64,000 bases of DNA, from NCBI RefSeq assembly GCF_003286085.1, contig NW_020825350.1:868001-932000 (forward strand), given 5' to 3'. Positions within the stretch are counted from its first letter, which is position 1. Every line of letters starts with the position of its first letter. Below are positions 1 to 11,194 of this stretch, in pieces. The position numbers and the translations under genes were made by a program. The notes under the pieces are model-generated. The model was not told the DNA's origin. It ran no database searches and saw only the letters and a list, made by a program, of their open reading frames with translations. The stretch is from Drosophila persimilis (taxonomy: Eukaryota; Arthropoda; Insecta; Diptera; Drosophilidae).

Positions 1-1146
1 GCTACTGCTGTCCTCCGTCACGGGGCTGTTCTCGTAGTGGGGCTTTTCCCGCTTAGCTGGCGGCTCTCCATCCTCGTCGGCTTCCAGTGCGGTATTGACA
101 CAACTCATGTCAATGGACTGATCCGGCTCCGCGCCCTCCGAGGCTGGCTGATCAACAATCTCCAAGGCATTCACATCGGCTTCCTCGTGAGCCGCCGTAC
201 TTTTTTCTTCAGAATCAACTTCAACCATATAGCAGTCGGTCGTGACATCCAAATACCGCGATTGTTCCTCGTATTGCGGTGGGCGCGGGGGATCCTCGTA
301 TGGTGCTACCTCGTAGGGCGAAGATTCTTCGTATTGAACCCAATCGCCACGCGGATGTTCATCGTAGCGCGTGTGTGCCTCGTCTAGCTGGTGTTCCTCG
401 TCGCGTGAGTGCACGTCTGTCTGCGAGTGTTCCTGGCCCCCCAAGTGTTCCCCGTCGCGCGAGGTCTCCTCAACCTCAACGGGCAAGTGTTCCTCGTAGC
501 ACGACTGCTCTTCGTCGCGCAAGAGCCCTTCGTCACCGGAGTTTTCCTCGTTGCGCGAGTGCTCTTGGTTCGTTGAGGGTTCCTCGTCTCGCGAAAGTTC
601 CTCGTGGGGCAAGTTTTGCTTATGGTGGGAGTGTTCCTCAACAAGCGAGTGCTCCTCTTCGTGCGAGTTCTCCTCCTCGCGGGAGTGTTCCTCCTCGTGC
701 GAGTGTTCCTCCTCGTGCGAGTGCTCCTCCTCGTGCGAGTGCTCCTCCTCATGCGAGTGCTCCTCCTCGTGCGAGTGCTCCTCCTCGTGCGAATTCTCCT
801 CCTCGTGCGAGTTCTCCTCCCCTCGGGAGTGTTCTTCCTCGTGCGAGTTCTCCTCCTCGCGGGAGAGTTCCTGCTCCTCCTCCCGTGGGTGCTCCTGGTG
901 ATCCACGCGCAAGTGCTCCTGCGCCTCCTCGCGCGAGGTTTCGTGGTCCTCGTCACGCGACCTATCCTCCTCGAAGGAGCGCTCCTCGTCGCGTGAGTAG
1001 TCTTGGTCGCGTGAGTTTTCCTCGTCGCGCGATCCTTTTTTTCCGCGCAATTGTTCCTCTTCGTGGGGGCGTTCTTCGTTGCGCGAGAACGCTTCCTCGC
1101 GCGAGAACTCTTCCTCGCGCGAATGTTCCACCTCCTCCTCGGACAT
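1..1146 (-). CDS. Acidic repeat protein, N-terminal 382 residues (runs off left edge)
   Basis: An open frame without stops runs from ATG at 1146 to the window edge. I do not recognise the protein. Residues about 1–100 are Ser-Arg-Asp/Glu rich. The middle (about 860–640 on the DNA) is a tandem array of an 18-nt unit encoding E-E-E-H/N-S-H/R. The C-terminal visible part is acidic but not repetitive and contains a basic PPAKREK stretch that could be a nuclear localisation signal. Low-complexity composition makes every other frame of this stretch open too. I chose this frame because it alone gives a continuous ORF to the edge, starts with ATG and holds both repeat and non-repeat sequence. It is divergent from the Phf7-like gene, about 0.8 kb away. 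Function is unknown. Confidence 0.65.
   Translation of the reverse strand, partial: MSEEEVEHSREEEFSREEAFSRNEERPHEEEQLRGKKGSRDEENSRDQDYSRDEERSFEEDRSRDEDHETSREEAQEHLRVDHQEHPREEEQELSREEENSHEEEHSRGEENSHEEENSHEEEHSHEEEHSHEEEHSHEEEHSHEEEHSHEEEHSREEENSHEEEHSLVEEHSHHKQNLPHEELSRDEEPSTNQEHSRNEENSGDEGLLRDEEQSCYEEHLPVEVEETSRDGEHLGGQEHSQTDVHSRDEEHQLDEAHTRYDEHPRGDWVQYEESSPYEVAPYEDPPRPPQYEEQSRYLDVTTDCYMVEVDSEEKSTAAHEEADVNALEIVDQPASEGAEPDQSIDMSCVNTALEADEDGEPPAKREKPHYENSPVTEDSSS
640..860. repeat. 18-nt coding minisatellite
   Basis: About a dozen tandem copies of an 18-nt unit (plus-strand motif CTCCTCCTCGTGCGAGTG with variants). Each copy encodes six residues of the minus-strand acidic protein. Copy number is expected to vary between individuals. 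Confidence 0.85.
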
Positions 1147-1958
1147 CTTACCACAATAACTTTCGCTCATTCGCTATCGACAGTCTGTTTTTCCAATTTC
1201 AATTCGTCAAAGAAAAAAATGCTTCGTTTCTAGATGCCAAACAGCAGGGTAAAATATTAGAGGTCTATCGTTTTTCTAGTTCTTTCGATTTTTCCTCCCC
1301 TTCTAGGTCACACACCATGCAACTTCATGGAGATGCGCTCTTTTTATCGATGATACCGGTATCGTATACGTTAAAGCCTAGAACCACTAGTATATACTGT
1401 ACATACATACTGTATGGTTAGTGCTAGTACTCAGATCAGCAGAATTTTCCCTCGACCGTGTCAGGGATGATATTCGTATGAAAACGATAAAAATGAGTGC
1501 CTGTATTTCATTCGAAAGAACATTTTTCAGCAAGCGTTTTGCAGACGAGTACTCAGATCAGATATGCCGATTAATATTGGAAAGGAAACCGATTAATACT
1601 GGAAAAACAAAGATGGTATATCGTGGGCACGAGCGGATTATAGACATATTCCATCATTCGCCGACAGCGAGAAAGTGCTAGAAAAATGAAATAATGAAGA
1701 CAAATTTAATCTCATTAAGGCAAGCACGAAATTACGAAATATTGCGAGCCTTTCTCGGTACATTGCCAGCCTCCACCGGCACAACGCCCATAAATAATAC
1801 ATTCCCGCTTGCTTTTATACAAAATTTGAACTTTCAACTGATTTTATTTGTCAAAGCACACAGCACAGTAACCGTAGGTCATGCACACCTGGGCACACTC
1901 CCGCAGAAAAATATATGGCATTTTCTGAATTCCATCCGCGAGGCGCGCAAGATATTAA
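1147..1958. other. Divergent intergenic region
   Basis: It lies between the acidic repeat gene (-) and the Phf7-like gene (+). Short ORFs at 1421–1681 and 1694–1978 have no recognisable domain and AT-rich composition, so I do not call them. The 5' ends and promoters of both flanking genes should lie here. Confidence 0.5.
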
Positions 1959-3510
1959 ATGGGGAAACAACAGTGTGATATCTGTGGCAAAAAAAGCGAA
2001 GACAAAGAGAGTGATACTTTGTTATTTGGCGATTGGATGATTAGACAGACGCTGAGAGTCCACTACTTCTGCCTGGTAAGCCAAATTTCACTTGTGCCGC
2101 TATCAGGGAACTATATTTGTATCCTACCCGGTTCTCTAGCTATTATCCACAGACCTCCCTCAACGCGGTGGCGACTCTAGCGGCATTCTCGGCTTTCTAC
2201 TGCGCGACATTCGCAAGGAAGCCGTCGCCGCCAAGAAACATAAATGTGTCTATTGCCATGAGAAGGGAGCTAGCATAGCATGCCACAAGTGCCACACACG
2301 CTTCCACTTGGACTGCAGCCTGAGCAATCGGTGCACCTCTGAATTCTGTGGAGACTTTCGCAGCTACTGCGATGCGTGCACACCCCTGGACGACTACAAG
2401 CGCCAGCTGTTGGCCAATCCCCCGCAGAATAAACGCTGCGATATCTGTCTGAAAGCCATTCTTCCCTTCTCCCTACACAATGTCGCCTATGGAGACTGTT
2501 GCCGGAAAGGCTTTGCCCACCGGATGTGCATGCGTCGCTACGCCCTTGCCTCAGGCTACTATCTGCGCTGCATCTGGTGCCGCAAGGAGAAATTCCGCGA
2601 CATCATTCGCCAACAGTCGATCTTCGTCCCGGACCGCGACGCTTCCTGGGAGAGGCAGAAAAATGCTTACCAGGATCTGCACCAAAAGCACATGCGATGC
2701 GACCACAAAAATTGCCTCTGCCCTAAAGGACGAGACTACAACAAACACGGCTGGATCATATTTCCCTGCAAGCTGTGTGCCTCGATCGGAGCACATCTGA
2801 AGTGTCTTGCGGGAACTCTGAGACTGTCACGTGGCTCTGAACCCGTTGATTTCAAGTGCGATGTCTGCCTCGATGTGGAACAGAAACTCTTAAGTAACAA
2901 GCAGCTTTCCATGCTCAATGCATCGGACACTGGCATAACGAAGCAAAATGTCGAAATGTCCTTTTATGTGCCCAAGTCAAGTCCTAATCTACCCGTGGAC
3001 TTGAACACTGAAACACAACCGGTTTTCTCCGACGAGGAAAATTCCGAAAATTCGGATGTCAGCGGGATAACAGTGATCGCATCCCAGCGGGCGTCCTGCA
3101 TAGCCACTTCCAAAAAAGATATACCCGTCTCTGTGGAAGCAACTAAGCCATCGCCAGTAAATATCTTGAAAGAAACTATCGTCAACATCCCTGATTCCCC
3201 CCAGACCCAGCTGCAGTCCCAGCTCCAGAGTGATCAGGAATATTCCCCAGGTCTGGTAATACGGCAATCATACACCTGTGCGGGAGAGCCATTCTTCTAC
3301 CTGGTAACCCACGAGTTCGATGAGCGTGGGTGGGGGGATTGCACGGGATCCTGTACCCTCCGATTTGCCACGGATGACCCCAGGCTCAAGGATCGGTCTC
3401 CCGAGGCCTTACAGAACCTACTGATCACAGAAGAGGACATTTGGTGTCGAGACACAGATCGTGGCATCTTTAGCCTAGTCCATTCTAAAATATTGTCTCC
3501 TTGTCATTAG
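1959..3510 (+). CDS. Phf7: PHD/extended-PHD finger protein, Phf7/G2E3 family
   Basis: Two exons: 1959–2075 and 2140–3510, with a 64-nt GT-AG intron (donor CTG|GTAAGC, acceptor TCTCTAG|CTA, phase 0); 495 aa. Residues 1–110 form an extended PHD: CDICG near the start, then HYFCLLLS, GILGFLLRDIRKE, CVYC, CHKCHTRFHLDC. A second PHD/RING-like block follows (CDICLKAI, CIWC), and then a third Cys/His cluster (CDHKNCLCPKGRDY, CKLC, CDVC). This order is typical of PHF7 and of the N-terminus of G2E3. The C-terminus lacks a HECT domain, which favours Phf7. In D. melanogaster Phf7 is a histone-reading factor of the male germline. The spliced start was preferred because exon 2 alone would begin at a non-ATG codon. 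The gene is convergent with Usp30. Confidence 0.85.
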
Positions 3511-3776
3511 CTAAAATAAATATAAGAACAAAATTCAATGCTTTGTCCCAGCAGCACACCTTCGTGGACCAATCGGCAAAGACAATGCAATTAAGTATTC
3601 TCTGATGTATCTTTGATGTTACGAAGCATAGCCCAAGAGAGAATGGAAATAAATTTAAATGGGTTTCGTTCCTGATGCCATGCCTGGGTATTTTATAGTC
3701 TTGACTCGCGATATTTTTTCAAATTTTTATTGAACATTTATCCTATGGAAATAACTCCAACAATTATTGGTTGACT

Positions 3777-3816
<40 letters not shown>

Positions 3817-4201
3817 GTGTGTTTGTGTGGTGTTTTCTATTGCTAAACATAGACAGCTAAAAGCACATTACGAATTGTTATTGTTAAATGCATCGATACC
3901 AATCGAAGTGTGGAGTAGTTCCAGGATGAGCCAGAGATACAGAGACCATGTTGATACTATTCCTTAATGAGTATACAGTTTGGGTATATACATACATACT
4001 ATACTCGCGAATACTATAACCGCGAATATGTATGTACACTGTTATGGTTTTTGGGTGTTTTTATCATTTGGATTTGGTTTTCCATCACATCAAGCTTGTG
4101 TGTTTGGCTGAGTGATTGACTAGGCCAAGTACATACGAATATATGTACATATATATCCCGATTCCGATTCCGATCCCTATGACCGCCGTACCATGGGTTG
4201 A
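3511..4201. other. Convergent 3' region with a (TG)n microsatellite
   Basis: It holds the 3' ends of Phf7-like (AATAAATATAAG directly after the stop, near 3516) and Usp30. A (TG)n run lies at about 3779–3811 and TACATA-type repeats near 3990–4150. No gene is seen. Confidence 0.7.
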
Positions 4202-6121
4202 CTAGCGCATTGGGCGCTGCTGTCCTCGATCATAGAACAGAAGGTACGCCGGCACACTGAGCACCTCGTCGATGGTCACCTCGCGCACAATCGTGTCCGA
4301 TGTGTAGAACCATCTGAAAATACAGATTATACATCATATAGAGCGAGACAGAGAGTGAGAGAGAGAGAGAGACAGAGAGAGACATCGGCCACTCACCGAT
4401 GGGCATTCCTAAGCGAGCCACGCCGATAGGTGACAAAGTGTCCGCTATTGGCCTCGCCCGTGTGCACCACCACGGCCAGCAGACGGTACAGATTCTTAGG
4501 GAACATCGTGCCGAATCCTTCGACACCACCTACGGCATTGTTCATCGGTAGGCTTGAAGAAAATAGGGACATCGTTGACCCCCAGGGTGTGGTGGCCTGC
4601 AGCAAAACAAGAGATAAACCATCAGATGCAATTTCCAGGCTGGTGGAGCACCTGGCCGCCACTCACCTGGCTGTTGAGGTGAGGCTGAACGAAGCTGTAG
4701 GGTGCCATGGATAGGCTCTCGGGAAAGTGGACATAGTCTCGTCGCTTGCACACCTGTCCCGTGGGCAGCCAAACGGTTCGGGCTATATGGATGCACAGGC
4801 AGCCAGGAAGCTTGGCAAACGTTACAGACTTTGTGTGTGTGGTGGTCTCGTTGCACGAGTCACACTTGACGTCGCTCAGGTCCTCCGACGTAATGTATTC
4901 GCTGAGAAGGTGGCCCAAGCTCAACCCGGTGCGACGCTGAGTCGGCAAGTTCAGGATGATGCTATCAAATTTATCGTAGCGCACCGAGGACTTGGAGCCG
5001 CAGCCGTTGCATACAAGCTGGGCGCCCATTGCTCCCTGGAAGGGATGGGCCACCTGGCTGGGCATCATGTTGGACCAGATTGATACTCGTCCGGGCCCAC
5101 GATGCAGACGCTCTAGCGACCGGCAGGATGCCGACACCCGCCTATTGAGGCCCTCACCCACCTCCTGCGACTGTGGCTGGCGAGGGCGCGACAAACGCTC
5201 CCCACCTCCCACAGTAGGCGTGGTCAGAGAATCAATAGCCAGGGCCTCGCTACAGAGGGGAAATCCGAACGGCTGCTGTCCCATCAACGATGTGCCAGGC
5301 GAGATCGCATCTAGCAGGGATCCGATTCGATCGTTTCCCTCGCGCTCGCAAACCGACGCCGGCGAGTCGGGGGTGTGGGCCTCGGAGCGCACCAGGCGCG
5401 TCAGATTGGTCGACTCGTCGTAGTCCATGTTGAGAAAATCAGTGAGCATAGCGCTGGACGGGCGATTCGGTTGATCCCCCATCCGCTGGCTCGCACCGAC
5501 GCCCACGGCCACAGAGTTCAGCGGCCTGAAGCCGCCGCCAGCCGGTGTTTCGATTCCAATGCTGCTGCTGCTATCGTCATCATGGCCCGGGGGACCGGGC
5601 AGCGCATCAGATAGACATCCCAATGGCTGTGGGCGAATGGCCTCCTCCTCCAACGAAGACAGCAGTACATGGAACAACTCATGGGCATCATGCTCCTCTT
5701 GTGGAATGACCCAGCCCAAGGTGTTAAGGGCCCGCAGAACGGCGCCGGGTGAGTGCGGGTCGCCACGCAGTGTAGTATGAGTACCATTAATTACCTCCAG
5801 GGTGTTCAGCATGGAACTGATCAAGCTTTTCCGATCCGGCGATGCTCCATTATAGAGCTGCAGCCAGGCTATGAACTGCGGGCACGCGGCTAGAGCCTGG
5901 AGAAGCGTATTGAGGAAGCATGTCCGTCCGAAGTTGTGGAGCCCTGCGATCTGGCCACGACGCTGACGCAACCGGGCACCTAAAGGAGGCGAACATTTAA
6001 CATTAACAAAACATACCAGCACGAATCAACCGCACTCACCTGATGGTCCCCAGAGTACAAAGGCTCCTACGACGGCAGCTACCGTCACACCAGCAGCCAT
6101 CAATATCTTCTCGCTCTCCAT
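4202..6121 (-). CDS. Usp30: Ubiquitin carboxyl-terminal hydrolase 30 homolog
   Basis: Four exons on the minus strand: 6121–6040, 5979–4667, 4596–4397 and 4313–4202, all GT-AG with matching phases; 568 aa. USP30 is a deubiquitinase anchored in the mitochondrial outer membrane that opposes PINK1/Parkin mitophagy. Residues about 8–24 form a short hydrophobic membrane anchor after MESEK. The Cys box NFGRTCFLN places the nucleophile at about Cys48 and keeps the first Asn, which forms the oxyanion hole. EEHDAHELFHVLLSSLEEE follows. A long Ser/Pro-rich insert separates this from the zinc-binding CNGC and CDSC pairs. The His box is GEANSGHFVTYRRG (about His518), and the last exon carries WFYTSD, consistent with the Cys-His-Ser triad known for USP30. 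The last intron (4314–4396) holds a GA microsatellite. Confidence 0.93.
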
Positions 6122-7989
6122 TTATTTAGCTTGGCTCTTGCGGACACTTTCGGTCGACGGGCGGACGGCTCTCGCGAGGACACACTATACCATTGGTTGG
6201 CGGTGGTCGGCCCTGATACTTGAGTTCAAGCCACCAACCAAAAGTTACGTAGTCAAACACTGAAAATCGTCCAGAATCCGCCGTAATTATACGAATTGGG
6301 AAATCTGTTTATTTCCTTTGGACCCTGTAGAAAAATTCGTCTGCTCCTGACGGTCGCTCGAGATGCCCAATTGTTGTTTCAGCGCTATTTTTTACCGATC
6401 AGGCAGGGCCAGTTGAATCTCGATACTATCGATGCATCGGACCATGCAAAAAGTTGAGAATTTTACAATATGGCTATTTTTCCATTGTCATTTTTTCCCG
6501 ACGCAATATCTATTCTGAACTGGATGATAGCCATTTCTTATGTAGACATTTAGCAGCAGTTTAAAAAATAGGTTCTTATTGAAAGCTATCGATAGTGAGC
6601 TATCGATATTTATTACAGCTGTTTGAGTTGAAAAAAAAGTTGTTTTGGTGGGGGAGGGGATGGGAAAGGCATATGAAGAAAACAAACAAAGCTGGCGCTG
6701 CGTAATGGAAGCCAGTTTCGAAATTTTATTGTCCAGCACCATTTATAACACATTGGAGATTTGTCAGTACAGTGGGTGCTCGGATACAACATAAAAATTC
6801 AAAAATTAAATTTAAACAAAAACCAATTAAATTGATTGTTAAATTATTAAGTGACGGTTTTTTTTGGAACTCTTTCTGGAACTTTCTTCAGTAGCAGCAG
6901 TCTGGTAAGTTCTCGAAATAAATGCGAGTACCAACCACCCCCTACCGTTCGCTGTCCTTGTGTCCATTTCACAACGCTCCCTCCCTCCTACCCCCAGCGC
7001 GCCAAGCTGAAATTTTGTGCGCAATAGAGAAAATTTTCTCGTTTCTGTTTTCACTTTCTGCTTTATTGGGCTCTTTGTTTATGTCGCCCATTCGCTGGCT
7101 GGGCCTCAAACCTCAAAGCACCCAAAGCAAAGCAGAGGAACGACATTTCGTTGTGCAATTTGCTCCAATTTTCCTAGTTTTATTTTGGAATCTGTGTCAT
7201 GAGATGCTGCAATCTTCAGCATCCACACATTTGAACATTTTTCACGTTATTATTCCAATTTTCCTCAGTATATAACCAGCGCTCGTTGTGACCAGGGGTA
7301 CATATCAACAAACATACATATGTATATATTTATGTTTTTTATTCAGTGCAAATAGCAAATATCAGCGCATCGCAGTACAACGAGCAACAGGTATTCTTTT
7401 CTACAAATAACCTTTTACATAGGTAAAAATTTACAAATACATACATACATATGTATGTATGTATTGTCTACTAATGTAACAACTATTTCTGATTGGAGTT
7501 TTAATATGGTCCGAATGGGGAAAACAAGTTATTGCCTCTCCGCGTCTGTACTTGATGTACTTAGATTCCAATTAGAGGGCTCCTAGTGCAACACAAAGAC
7601 ACTGCGGAGGGGTTTCTTAGAGTCGTTCTCTTACAAATGTGTGCATAGTCTGTGTTCTACTGCGTTTTCTTTGTTCAACAACAGTACACACACACAAACG
7701 CAAGTGTCTTAACGGTTATTTCTCCGTATCTCCCTCCTTCCGTATTTATTCACGCACTTGAACATTCTCCACACAGACTACGACCGACCCAATCCCGAGA
7801 ACCGAGCTTCATCTGACCTCTAACAAAGAAAGTGCAGGCAAAGTGCAATAGCGCCGAGAAGAAGAGCAAGCCAGAGCCAAATTCGGTTAAAACCGGTTAC
7901 AGCCACAGCCGCAGCGACAGCCACTGCCAATTCATTTGCGTCGCAATTTCCCGAACAAAGAAACTAAGGAAAACTCGAGGCCAACCGAC
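6122..7989. other. Usp30–TCP11-like intergenic and 5' UTR region
   Basis: It is the head-to-head region between Usp30 (-) and TCP11-like (+). It contains TATCGATA boxes and a CAGCGC-rich stretch at about 7273–7390 that could be a TCP11 5' UTR exon followed by a GT-rich intron. CATA repeats lie near 7435–7465. The ORF at 6922–7275 lacks any domain and is rejected. Confidence 0.5.
6587..6608. promoter_or_regulatory. Paired DRE (DREF) boxes
   Basis: Two perfect TATCGATA palindromes lie at 6587–6594 and 6601–6608; a near-match, TATCGATG, lies near 6427. Such boxes mark housekeeping promoters in Drosophila. Their position, about 470 bp upstream of the Usp30 start, suggests a promoter region for it, but the start site is not visible. 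Confidence 0.6.
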
Positions 7990-9736
7990 ATGGAGAACAG
8001 GCAACAGCAGGAGCAGGACCAGAACCAGAGCCAGAAGTTAGGAGATCGCACCGAAAGCGAGAGCTCAGTTAACAGCATGACGCGCTTCGTGGTGCCCAGC
8101 CTGGATGGTAGCCCGCCGAAGATCGTTACTATTGACGAGGTGTCTGGGATTTTCAAGGACCTCAGGAACATGGAGCTGGCCCATGAGATTGCCCTGAATC
8201 CGGAATTCAAGCTGAAACAGTATGAACCGCCAACGCACAGGTGAGCAGTGGGATTGCCCTCTTTACGTACGACCAGTTCCCATCTAATCCCCCAAATCGT
8301 TGCAGCTTTGAGGGGCGCGTCAAGGCCATGGTGCACAAGGCCTACTGGGATGTATTGCGCACGCAGCTGGAGCGCCAGCCGCCCCAGTACGACCAGGCAA
8401 TACGCCTGCTTGCCGAGATCAAGGAGTGTATTCCCCAGCTGGTCACACCCAACGAGCGCACGCTGGTGCGAATCAACGAGGTGCTGGACACCGACGTCAT
8501 CAGGCAGCAGGCGGAGCAGGGCGTGCTCGACTTCAAGTCCTATGCCGATTTTGTGATTCTCATTCTGTCGCAATCGTGCAGTGCCGCCCGGGATGAGGCG
8601 GTGGCCGAGCTAAGCAAGATGGACGATGTAGTAGACACCTTCCGCAGCATTCTGGAGCTGATGGCGATGATGAAGCTGGACATGGCCAACTTCATGCTGG
8701 AGCTGGCCCGAAAGGAAATCTCCGCCAATTCGGTGCAGTACGAGAAGGAGAAGCTCAGCAAGTATCTGCACGAATTCCATGGCAATGGTTAGTATATCGT
8801 CCGTGGAAGCACTCCCACTCTTACACCAGTCCCATAAAATCTCTTATTTATTTCATTGGTCGGATCCCCAGTTGGTTTCCCGGCCACTGAGGACTGGCTG
8901 CAGCGTAATCGCTCTGATGTCAGCAGCATCCATACCATCTACAATGGATACATGGAACTGATCGACTATCCGGAAGACAAGGACTTCCCCGAGCTTCTGC
9001 GAATTGACAAGGAGCGCTTTGCGGGTATAAGCTGGCGGGCCCAGCGCCTGATCCTGTGCGCCTCGCTCATCTCGATTGCCCAGAGCCCCCCAATTATTTC
9101 GCAGCGTCCCAATAACCGTGCGAAGCTAGCCAAGCAGCTGGAAATCATTATGCAGGATGTCAAAAATGAAACGTGAGTCATTCACTCAAATTTCCGCGAA
9201 GCTGCAGCAGCATTTTCCCTTCAACTTTTACAGCCAAGTGGCCGCTGCTCTGGAGAGCTGCTACGAGCAGATCCGCTGCCTGGTGAACAGCGCCCTGTCG
9301 CAGGAACAACAGCCGGATATGGACGAGGCTACCTTGGCGAGCCTGAAGAGCCAGCTGATGCAGCTCAGCAACAAAACCTCACCAGTGCGCAGTCTCATGG
9401 GTGAGTTAGTGGCTCAATCCTCTCGAGAAGTTTCTCCTCTATCCCTTTCATTCCCTTTGTTCGTATTGCCCAGCCAAGCGCTTCTATCTCTTTGTCCGTG
9501 TGTCGTTGCGCGCCGACAACCACATTCCACCTCCGCCCGCCGGCTTCAAGGAATTTGAGGAGGAGCTGACTGCACTTATATCGTCGATACTGCGCTTGAT
9601 ATCCTACAATCATGCTGTCTTTGGGGATCAGTTCTTCAAAATCTTGGGAAAGACAACTCCCAGCGCTCCGGAGTCGACGTCCGAGCCTGCCGCAGCCACA
9701 CCTATTAATGGCATTGCACAGGTGGCCAACCCTTAA
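7990..9736 (+). CDS. TCP11-like protein, complete copy (unit 1)
   Basis: Five coding exons: 7990–8240, 8306–8787, 8872–9172, 9234–9400 and 9474–9736; 487 aa, all GT-AG with consistent phases. The protein matches the TCP11/TCP11L1 (T-complex protein 11) family along its length: a polar N-terminus, then FKDLRNMELAHEIALNP, FEGRVKAMVHKAYWDVL and a helical body ending with FYLFVRVSLRADN. Length is close to vertebrate TCP11L1. The family has no firmly assigned biochemical function; the mammalian founder is linked to sperm function. ATG 7990 is the first in frame. This is the only copy with the 5' end (residues 1–53) that lies outside the tandem unit. A polyadenylation signal AATAAA is at 10531. Confidence 0.9.
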
Positions 9737-11194
9737 AAAAGGTAATGTGGGACCCTGGACCTGGACCTACAGACGCCGAGAAAAAAAAATATAAATGTTA
9801 ACACCCAAAAAGGACAATGAAGGATGCCGCGAAAAAAGGAATGTCTACTGGTATTATAGCACTGGAAACGCTATAGACCCCGAAAACTGGAAAAGGAGAA
9901 GTGAGGATGGTGACTAGGAGAAGGAAACGCCGTGCCCATTGAACTGAACTATCCATTCTTAGCTCTTTAAACATGTATATTCAAAAAGATAAATATCTTT
10001 GATTTGGATCATAATTAATATAATTTGAAAGTCAATCAACAGACACACTTGCAAACACCAAGAAACCAAACACCAAACACCACACCCGAGATGCGAGATC
10101 CGAAAAGGAAACTGTGCTGGAGCCTCTGTGATAAGATGGAATATATAAAATGTAAAGTATGCATATAGTACATATGGGGCTATATGAACACTGGCTCGCG
10201 TGCTATTCACCCCACTCTGACAGCATTAGAACGGTCAATAATTAATCATATATTGTTATATTGTTATATATTACCTAATCTAGCATTAAGCCCGATTCAA
10301 ATTGTAACCCCACTGATTGTTAGTCGAATGTAGTTGCAGGTTCTATTGATCTGGTGTGTTCGCGGCAAGAGTCCTGAGAGGAGTAGGTATGGGACTATGA
10401 ACCGATAATGATTACTCACAAACTTACATATTTATTACACATGAATGCATCATACATATATATGCATCTATTCAGATATTCGTAGTTAAGTTGTATGCAA
10501 ATTGAGCTAAATCCTGACTCACAACGATTAAATAAAAGTTATTCAATTCGATTTGATTGTTAAATGCCTAGGAAAGATGGTATTTCGATCTTAAACGCAG
10601 AACACTTGGGACAGCTTATCGTCAGCTGATCCTTTGGTGCTCCGAATCTCTGGTGTTCACTTGGAAGACGAGAGCCAGGTAGACGTTTTCCATAGGCGAC
10701 TGTTTTGCTTCCTGTTCTTGGAATTATAGGTGTTAGCGTGGATCGGTACATTGGCATTTAATATCTTCAAAGTATTAGATATGCATGTATGACAAAGATA
10801 GGTACATCACAAAGGTACATGGCTTTGGATACAGAACGTTTCGAAAGGAGAAACTGATTGCTATGAAAACTGAATTTGTAAAACTTCACAAGACAATAGC
10901 TAAGGTAAAGCCTACAGAATTTTCTTATAGCTAAACTAAATATACCCTTGCTGAGAGCATTCTCTTATGAGCAGATGAAGAACAGAAAACCGACTCCATG
11001 AAGGGTCACACATATAAGTGTCGTCTATCGGGAAGAAAAACCAAGTCCAATCGGTCCACCAGTGTTCTATGTATTTCTAAACAAGAGATTCTTGGGGTTA
11101 GTCACGGTAACGACTACGGTTCTTGTACATTAAATAAAAGAAAGAACCAATTACAAAGTTTATGGAAAACTAAAACATATTAAAAAAGGCAATT
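9737..11194. other. Convergent spacer, unit 1
   Basis: It is the 3' region between TCP11-like and DCAF10-like. AATAAA at 10531 fits the TCP11 3' end. ORFs at 10560–10757 (-) and 10998–11183 (+) recur in all units but have no domain and lie in UTR-like AT-rich DNA, so they are not called. Confidence 0.7.

Noticed and set aside
279..1421. 380-aa plus-strand ORF (Arg/Ala/Pro-rich) and other plus-strand ORFs over the same region
   Set aside because: They are antisense or shifted readings of the 18-nt repeat in the minus-strand acidic gene; repeat length divisible by three keeps all frames open.
6922..7275. 117-aa ORF upstream of TCP11-like
   Set aside because: AT-rich UTR-like sequence with no similarity recognised.
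10998..11183. 61-aa ORF conserved in all four units
   Set aside because: Its conservation is explained by the duplication, it lies in a convergent 3' region, and it has no recognisable motif.
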